Positions 4,430 to 8,614 of a stretch of 8,614 nt of DNA are shown here, in pieces; position 1 is the stretch's first letter, and each line of letters begins with the position of its first letter. The stretch spans positions 1 to 8,614 of the forward strand of contig JAZULW010000081.1 in assembly GCA_045603285.1 (NCBI GenBank), read 5' to 3'. The stretch is from RGIG3009 sp045603285 (lineage in GTDB: Bacteria > Bacillota > Clostridia > Oscillospirales > Acutalibacteraceae). The notes beneath the pieces were generated by a model. That model did no database searches and was not told where the DNA came from. It saw nothing but the letters and a program-made list of their open reading frames with translations. The translations under genes were made by a program, and so were the position numbers.

Positions 4430-5935
4430 ATGGCATACTATTACAAAGAACCTGCACACACCTTTAATGAATACCTTCTCGTTCCGGGCTATTCCTCGGC
4501 GGAATGCATCCCTGCGAACGTTTCACTCAAAACGCCGCTTGTAAAATATAAAAAAGGGGAAGAACCGGCCATTTCTCTCAACATCCCGATGGTTTCTGCC
4601 ATTATGCAGTCCGTATCGGGTGACCGTTTGGCGGTTGCTCTTGCCAAAGAAGGCGGTGTTTCGTTTATTTATGGTTCGCAGTCGATTGAAGACGAGGCTG
4701 CCATGGTCGCGCGTGTAAAAGCATTTAAAGCGGGTTTTGTGGTCAGCGATTCCAACATCCGCCCTGACCAAACCTTGGCGGATATCTTAGCGCTTAAAGA
4801 AAAAACCGGTCACTCTACCGTAGCGGTTACCGATAACGGCCTCGCGGGTGGCAAATTGCTCGGCATTGTCACCAGCCGTGACTACCGCGTCAGCCGTATG
4901 GACCGCGCTACCAAAGTGGAGGAATTTATGACTCCTTTCTCCTCGCTTGTGTACGCTTACGATGACGTTACCCTCAAGGAAGCGAATGACATTATTTGGG
5001 ACCATAAATTGAATGCTCTTCCCGTCATCGACCGTGAGGGAAATCTCAAATATATGGTATTTCGCAAGGACTACGATTCCCATAAAGAAAACCCCAATGA
5101 ATTGCTTGACAGCCAAAAACGTTACGTAGTTGGCGCGGGTATCAACACGCGCGACTATGAAGAGCGCATCCCCGCCCTCGTGGAAGCAGGGGCGGACGTG
5201 TTGTGTATCGACTCATCGGAAGGGTATTCCGAATGGCAAAAACGTACCATTGCGTTTGTTCGTGAAAAATACGGCGATACCGTGAAGATTGGTGCCGGCA
5301 ACGTGGTTGACCGTGATGGTTTCCTCTTCTTGGCCGAATGCGGCGCGGATTTCATCAAAGTGGGTATCGGCGGTGGTTCCATCTGCATCACGCGTGAAAC
5401 CAAAGGAATTGGCCGCGGACAAGCTACCGCGCTTATTGATGTGTGTGCCGCGCGTGATGAATATTATGAGAAAACCGGTGTGTACGTGCCCGTTTGTTCC
5501 GATGGCGGTATCGTGTACGACCATCATATGACTCTGGCACTCGCCATGGGCGCGGACTTCTTGATGCTTGGCCGCTACTTTGCCCGTTTTGACGAAAGCC
5601 CCACCAACAAACTCAACATCAACGGTACCTATGTAAAAGAGTATTGGGGCGAAGGTTCCAACCGCGCGCGCAACTGGATGCGTTACGATTTGGGCGGCGA
5701 TAAAAAATTGTCGTTTGAAGAAGGCGTTGACTCTTACGTGCCGTATGCCGGTCCGCTGAAAGACAACGTGAATCTGTCGCTCAGCAAAGTGAAATCGACC
5801 ATGTGCAACTGCGGTGCACTCACCATTGCCGAACTGCAAGAAAAAGCCAAGATCACCTTGGTATCGGCTGTGAGCATCGTGGAAGGCGGCGCACACGACG
5901 TTATTCGCAAGGAGTCTTCCGGCGACGCGAAATAA
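4430..5935 (+). CDS. guaB: IMP dehydrogenase with CBS pair, Tritrichomonas-like lineage
   Basis: A complete 501-residue enzyme that oxidises IMP to XMP with NAD+, the first committed step of GMP synthesis in the cytoplasm. The catalytic barrel is split by a CBS pair (about residues 105-220, with VTSRDYRV and LPVIDREGNLKYMVFRKD), which distinguishes it from GMP reductase. The nucleophile is C319 in GIGGGSICITR; most bacterial enzymes read GPGSICTTR here. Other landmarks are D261 (NAD site), R241, GRYF with R382, flap residues R418-Y419 (RNWMRYD), E431, and the potassium-site segment EGG (485-487). These numbers agree with those I remember for Tritrichomonas foetus IMPDH (503 aa), and long stretches such as DSYVPYAGPLKDNV look nearly the same. 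The gene has its own promoter, and a terminator follows immediately. The function is very sure; the lineage remark rests on recalled sequence. Confidence 0.97.
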   Translation: MAYYYKEPAHTFNEYLLVPGYSSAECIPANVSLKTPLVKYKKGEEPAISLNIPMVSAIMQSVSGDRLAVALAKEGGVSFIYGSQSIEDEAAMVARVKAFKAGFVVSDSNIRPDQTLADILALKEKTGHSTVAVTDNGLAGGKLLGIVTSRDYRVSRMDRATKVEEFMTPFSSLVYAYDDVTLKEANDIIWDHKLNALPVIDREGNLKYMVFRKDYDSHKENPNELLDSQKRYVVGAGINTRDYEERIPALVEAGADVLCIDSSEGYSEWQKRTIAFVREKYGDTVKIGAGNVVDRDGFLFLAECGADFIKVGIGGGSICITRETKGIGRGQATALIDVCAARDEYYEKTGVYVPVCSDGGIVYDHHMTLALAMGADFLMLGRYFARFDESPTNKLNINGTYVKEYWGEGSNRARNWMRYDLGGDKKLSFEEGVDSYVPYAGPLKDNVNLSLSKVKSTMCNCGALTIAELQEKAKITLVSAVSIVEGGAHDVIRKESSGDAK

Positions 5936-5945
5936 TTTTCACAAC

Positions 5946-5984
5946 AAAATCGGTCGGGGCTGTGGAGCGCCCGACCGATTTTTT
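5946..5984 (+). terminator. guaB terminator, abutting the next gene's ribosome site
   Basis: AAAATCGGTCGGG (5946-5958) pairs with CCCGACCGATTTT (5970-5982), and the T run continues to 5984. The glycosyltransferase ribosome site AGGAG starts at 5985, the very next base. A transcript reading through would carry the hairpin right before the Shine-Dalgarno sequence, so it may act as an attenuator. Confidence 0.9.
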
Positions 5985-5996
5985 AGGAGAATGCCT

Positions 5997-6998
5997 ATGA
6001 ATACACCGCTTCTCAGTATGATTATTCCCGTGTATAATGCACGCCGTTATCTTGCCGCATTGGTGGGGTCAATGTGTGCCCAAACCACCTTTGACTTTGA
6101 AGCCGTTTTTGTGGACGACGGCTCGGCAGACGGCTCTTATGAAGAATTGTGCCGCCTTACCCAAGACGTCCCGTTTTCGGTTATGCTTCATCGCCAGGAG
6201 AACCGCGGCGTCAGTGCCGCGCGCAATGTCGGTGCGTCGCTTGCCAAAGGGGATTATCTCTCCTTTGTGGATAGTGATGATGTGCTGCATCCACACTATG
6301 TGGCCACCCTTGCCGAGCAAACCAACGTCGATGTGGCGGTGTTTCGCTCTGTGCGCAAAACGAAGGGGGAGAGTTTATCTGCAAACGTCTACGAAGCGGC
6401 GATAACCACGCTTTCGTCGGCGGAGTTGCTCACGCGCTTTGTTGGAGATCCCACGGCCTTTAGTATGTGCAATGTGTTTGTTCGCCGCGCCTTTTACGTG
6501 GAAAACAATCTTGCGTTTCGAGAAGGGTACAAATACTACGAAGACTACGAACTGTTTTGCCGCACCGTGATGGCAGCAAAACACGTTACCATCGCCGAGC
6601 GCGAATTGTATTTTTACATTCAGCACGGCGATTCCGCAATGACGCGTTTTACGGTGGATCGCCTGTCGTGTATGCGCCTGATCGAGGCATTGCAACCGCA
6701 GATTCTCCCTCTTGTCCCCGCATTTCGGTTTTTGTTGCCGCGCCTCCACTGGTCGGTGATGTGGCAGGCGAGCGTAGCCTTTTCGCTTCGCGATGCGTGC
6801 CGCTTTGGGGAGATGACGGCAATGAAACAACACTTGCGTCCTCTTCGTGCCTACCCGGATCGCAAAGTCCGTCTTAGCAGTAAGCTGTTTCAACTGTCAC
6901 CGCTGTTGTTTGTGCTGGCTGTTCGCCTTTTGAAACACGGTGCCCGTACAAAAAAAGCCGATCTGGCTCCGTTCATCGCGTATTGTCATACAAAATAA
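5997..6998 (+). CDS. Family 2 (GT-A fold) glycosyltransferase
   Basis: A 333-residue inverting glycosyltransferase. I choose ATG 5997 over ATG 5991 because AGGAG (5985-5989) is seven bases from the former and only one from the latter. The GT2 landmarks are in order: SMIIPVYNARRYL (7-19), VDDGSADGS (39-47) for UDP-sugar binding, NRGVSAARNVGA (69-80), the metal-binding DSDD (92-95), and YYEDYELFCR (180-189), whose E182-D183 is the likely catalytic base. The C-terminal third (about 240-333) is basic and partly hydrophobic, suggesting peripheral membrane association near a lipid-linked acceptor. The role would be cell-wall, capsule or teichoic glycan synthesis; the sugar and acceptor cannot be read from sequence. 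No promoter fits between guaB and this gene, so it probably depends on terminator read-through or a start inside guaB. Confidence 0.9.
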   Translation: MNTPLLSMIIPVYNARRYLAALVGSMCAQTTFDFEAVFVDDGSADGSYEELCRLTQDVPFSVMLHRQENRGVSAARNVGASLAKGDYLSFVDSDDVLHPHYVATLAEQTNVDVAVFRSVRKTKGESLSANVYEAAITTLSSAELLTRFVGDPTAFSMCNVFVRRAFYVENNLAFREGYKYYEDYELFCRTVMAAKHVTIAERELYFYIQHGDSAMTRFTVDRLSCMRLIEALQPQILPLVPAFRFLLPRLHWSVMWQASVAFSLRDACRFGEMTAMKQHLRPLRAYPDRKVRLSSKLFQLSPLLFVLAVRLLKHGARTKKADLAPFIAYCHTK

Positions 6999-7027
6999 AA
7001 AAACGGCCTCGTTTCGAGGGCGGTTTT
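6997..7027 (-). terminator. Terminator of tRNA-Leu (possibly also of the glycosyltransferase)
   Basis: CCTCG (7007-7011) and CGAGG (7015-7019) form a short stem with flanking partial pairing. On the minus strand it is followed by CCG and a run of seven T, a good terminator for the tRNA. On the plus strand the following run is only TTTT (7024-7027), so it would be a weaker stop for the glycosyltransferase mRNA. Confidence 0.7.
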
Positions 7028-7030
7028 CGT

Positions 7031-7117
7031 TGGTGCCGGTGGCCGGACTCGAACCGGCACGGTGTCGCCACCGGTGGATTTTGAGTCCACTACGTCTGCC
7101 AATTCCATCACACCGGC
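7031..7117 (-). tRNA. tRNA-Leu (anticodon CAA)
   Basis: The minus strand folds as an 87-nt class II tRNA. The acceptor strands are GCCGGTG and CACCGGC, the discriminator is A as expected for leucine, and CCA is encoded. The anticodon stem GTGGA/TCCAC holds loop CTCAAAA, so the anticodon is CAA (plus-strand bases 7081-7083), which reads UUG. A long variable arm (CGGTGGCGACACCG) and T arm GCCGG-TTCGAGT-CCGGC complete the fold. It has its own consensus promoter and a terminator, making it a single-gene unit that converges on the glycosyltransferase. Confidence 0.97.
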
Positions 7118-7133
7118 ACATTCAACGAACACG

Positions 7134-7162
7134 ATTATACACCTGTTGCGGGCGGTTGTCAA
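7134..7162 (-). promoter_or_regulatory. SigA promoter of tRNA-Leu
   Basis: On the minus strand, perfect TTGACA (plus 7157-7162) and perfect TATAAT (7134-7139) are separated by 17 bp. The start is expected about 10 bases before the mature tRNA end at 7117. It has the same design as the tRNA-Ser promoter. Confidence 0.92.
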
Positions 7163-7235
7163 GGAAAAATTACCGATATGTTGTGACTTTTCTTTTGAAA
7201 ATCGTAAATTTTTTGTGTATTCCGAGAAATGAGTG

Positions 7236-7264
7236 TGGACAAAGCCCCTTTTATAATGTATAAT
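7236..7264 (+). promoter_or_regulatory. SigA promoter of the foldase-like lipoprotein gene
   Basis: TGGACA (7236-7241) and perfect TATAAT (7259-7264) are 17 bp apart. A second TATAAT at 7252-7257 overlaps the spacer but has no good -35. The leader is about 26 nt and holds AAGGAGG (7281-7287), nine bases before ATG 7297. Confidence 0.85.
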
Positions 7265-7296
7265 GGCAATGTATTTTGTCAAGGAGGACGAAGAAG

Positions 7297-8580
7297 ATGA
7301 ACGTGACCAAAATTTTCAGCGTTGCCCTCGCGGCGCTTCTCTTGGTGGGTTGCTTGTTGATGGGCGGCTGCTCCACACCGGAGATCGCGATGGAGTATGG
7401 CGACAAACAATATACGATGGGCGATTATTTGGCATATGTGTATTCGGTTATGATGAACGACCAAAATGTCAGCAACTACGTGTACTATCTCGGTACCGAT
7501 GCGTTAAAGGAAAAAATCGAATACCAAGAAGAGGAAGTGACGATGAAAGAGTACATCTTGCGCAGCGCACAAGATTCGATGCTCCGTCAACTTGCGACAG
7601 AGGAATTGCTGAAAGAAAACGGCCTTTCTTTAAACAGTGATAGACTGAAAGAAATCGAAAAAGATTTGGAAGAATTGGAACCCGATGGCTTTTTGCCGTT
7701 GGGCTTCACCAATGAACGCTATATCGCTTTGTATAAGGCGCTGAATTTGAACGAATATTCGTTGTTCTTCGGTTTGTACGATAAAGGCGGCAAACGGGAA
7801 GTGCCCGAAGCGGATATCCGCAAACATTTCGACGAGAACTATGCGAGTTTCAAAATCGTGGAACTTTCGCTTGTGAACAAAGATGAAAGCGAAAAGAGCG
7901 AAGCCGAAGTAAAGAAGATCGAAGCCCGTTTGCAGAAATATTTGGATGCGTTTAATGCCACCGGCAAAACCGGAGAAGATTTCGATAAGGCTGTCTACAC
8001 TCCCTTTATGAAAGAGGAGGAAGAAGCCAGCAAAACGCAAACCACCGGTACCGGCACCACGACAACGACTGCCGCGACCACCACGACGGTAGCGACCACC
8101 ACGACCACGGTTGCTTCCACCACGACCACATCTGCTTCCGGCACGACCACAACAACGACCGCCAACAACACGGACGACAAAAAGGAAGAAACCACCGAAA
8201 AGGTGCAAACAGCGGAACGTTACGATATGTTCAAAGACGAGTTTGGCGACGAAGAACTTTACAAAGCCATCAAAGAAGTCAAGATTGGCGAAGCCGCCAT
8301 CAAAACCTACAAAAAGAACGGCTCCACCAAGACGATGGCGCTTATCTTCCGTATGGACCCTGAGGCGGAGCGCGATACCAAAGATGACAAAGGAAACGTT
8401 ACCAAAGTTGATTATTACAAAGAAAATCGCGAATACGTTCTTGAAAATTTGAAGTTTGAAGAATACAACAAAGAAATTGAAAAGAAGATGGAAGAAATAG
8501 AGAAGAACGTTGTTCGAAACGAACGCGCGCTGAAAGCCCCTGACCTTAAAGAAATGATCTCGTTGATGTACGGGTATTGA
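7297..8580 (+). CDS. PrsA/SurA-like lipoprotein foldase with Thr-rich linker
   Basis: A 427-residue predicted lipoprotein. ATG 7297 is chosen because AAGGAGG lies nine bases upstream; an in-frame TTG at 7276 lacks support. Residues 1-24 form a lipoprotein signal with two candidate lipobox cysteines, LVGC (C19) and MGGC (C25). Residues 30-165 resemble the helical N-terminal chaperone domain of SurA/PrsA proteins (YGDKQYTMGDYLAYVYS, LRQLATEELLKENGL). EVPEADIRKHFDENYASFKIVEL (168-190) matches the usual entry to a parvulin domain. That domain looks interrupted: a Thr-rich low-complexity stretch (about 247-292) separates it from LYKAIKEVKIGEAAIKTYKKNGSTKTMALIF (321-351), which resembles the parvulin C-terminal half. 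A charged coiled-coil-like tail (375-410) follows. It would act outside the membrane, helping exported proteins fold. Isomerase activity is doubtful. The lipoprotein call is strong; the foldase call is moderate. Confidence 0.75.
   Translation: MNVTKIFSVALAALLLVGCLLMGGCSTPEIAMEYGDKQYTMGDYLAYVYSVMMNDQNVSNYVYYLGTDALKEKIEYQEEEVTMKEYILRSAQDSMLRQLATEELLKENGLSLNSDRLKEIEKDLEELEPDGFLPLGFTNERYIALYKALNLNEYSLFFGLYDKGGKREVPEADIRKHFDENYASFKIVELSLVNKDESEKSEAEVKKIEARLQKYLDAFNATGKTGEDFDKAVYTPFMKEEEEASKTQTTGTGTTTTTAATTTTVATTTTTVASTTTTSASGTTTTTTANNTDDKKEETTEKVQTAERYDMFKDEFGDEELYKAIKEVKIGEAAIKTYKKNGSTKTMALIFRMDPEAERDTKDDKGNVTKVDYYKENREYVLENLKFEEYNKEIEKKMEEIEKNVVRNERALKAPDLKEMISLMYGY
8035..8172 (+). repeat. Thr-codon-rich low-complexity tract
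   Basis: About 46 codons (residues 247-292 of the lipoprotein) are mostly ACC, ACG and ACA. They form imperfect blocks of four to six threonines separated by VA, VAS, SASG or AN. The mixed codons show it is not a simple nucleotide microsatellite now, so the threonine content appears maintained. It probably forms an extended, flexible and possibly O-glycosylated extracellular linker. Confidence 0.85.
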
Positions 8581-8614
8581 TGAAAAAGAAAACCGCGGAG
8601 AATTTTAAAATTCT
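8580..8614 (+). CDS. Start of an overlapping downstream gene, cut by the window end
   Basis: ATG at 8580-8582 overlaps the foldase stop as TGATG and opens MKKKTAENFKI before the window ends. The overlap suggests translational coupling and one operon. Only a weak upstream site (GGGT) is present, as expected for coupled genes. Eleven codons cannot identify a product. A MazG-type nucleotide pyrophosphohydrolase would fit the short N terminus and the frequent prsA-mazG vicinity in Clostridia, but that is speculation. Confidence 0.4.
   Translation, partial: MKKKTAENFKI

Noticed and set aside
5213..5896. 227-residue minus-strand open frame opposite guaB
   Set aside because: It is antisense to the conserved IMPDH catalytic domain, with no ribosome site or family resemblance.
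6897..7282. Minus-strand open frames over tRNA-Leu
   Set aside because: They are read-throughs of the tRNA sequence (LADVVDSKSTGG type peptides), a well-known annotation artefact.
7630..8208. 192-residue minus-strand open frame rich in Gly and Arg
   Set aside because: The Gly/Arg-rich part is only the reverse reading of the Thr-rich tract in the lipoprotein gene, not a real RGG-type protein.
8599..8614. Perfect 16-bp palindrome AGAATTTTAAAATTCT at the window end
   Set aside because: It lies inside the start of the next coding region, is almost all A/T, and its context is cut off. Chance or codon composition explains it adequately.

Overview
The window looks like ordinary chromosomal DNA of a low-to-moderate GC Firmicute, most likely a gut-type Clostridia (Oscillospiraceae/Ruminococcaceae-like). 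Supporting this: consensus Shine-Dalgarno sites (AGGAGG, AAGGAGG), near-consensus SigA promoters with 17-bp spacers, a DUF6062-type Cys/His protein, a class II fructose-bisphosphate aldolase, a PrsA-like lipoprotein foldase, and a CBS-containing IMP dehydrogenase of an unusual bacterial lineage. No phage genes, transposase, integrase or CRISPR array is visible. Family names come from reading the proteins, not from searches.

Left end (1-540): the last 36 codons of thioredoxin and its terminator, converging on a minus-strand tRNA-Ser(CGA) that has its own consensus promoter. Between them is the most unusual DNA here: a 42-bp direct repeat (121-162 and 309-350) carrying the last 16 nt of the tRNA plus a terminator hairpin. 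It brackets a 146-bp insert that holds a perfect small hairpin, a bidirectional terminator and an inverted copy of the tRNA 3' arm. The layout resembles a tRNA-3'-end integration scar without an integrase.

541-2243: a two-gene operon of a LolD/MacB-type ABC ATPase, translationally coupled (GTGA overlap) to a single-pass membrane protein with a degenerate LytR-CpsA-Psr (LCP)-like domain. No permease gene is present. The operon converges through one shared hairpin on a small, tail-anchored minus-strand protein of unknown function.

2244-4334: an AT-rich intergenic region, then a minus-strand DUF6062-type protein with two Cys-x-x-Cys/Cys-x-x-His modules, divergent from fba (glycolysis).

4335-7117: guaB (IMP dehydrogenase; GTP synthesis), which by recalled comparison is nearly colinear with the Tritrichomonas foetus enzyme. 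A terminator follows that abuts the ribosome binding site of a family 2 glycosyltransferase gene with no obvious promoter of its own. A minus-strand tRNA-Leu(CAA) with a consensus promoter and its own terminator comes next.

7118-8614: a strongly promoted lipoprotein resembling a SurA/PrsA foldase, with a Thr-rich linker inserted in its degenerate parvulin-like region, then the overlapping first codons of another gene cut by the window end. The genes are mainly housekeeping (redox, glycolysis, purine synthesis, tRNA) interleaved with envelope functions (ABC/LCP-like pair, glycosyltransferase, foldase). I see no convincing large new system. The best leads are the tRNA-Ser repeat structure, the ATPase/LCP-like pair, the IMPDH lineage and the modified foldase.
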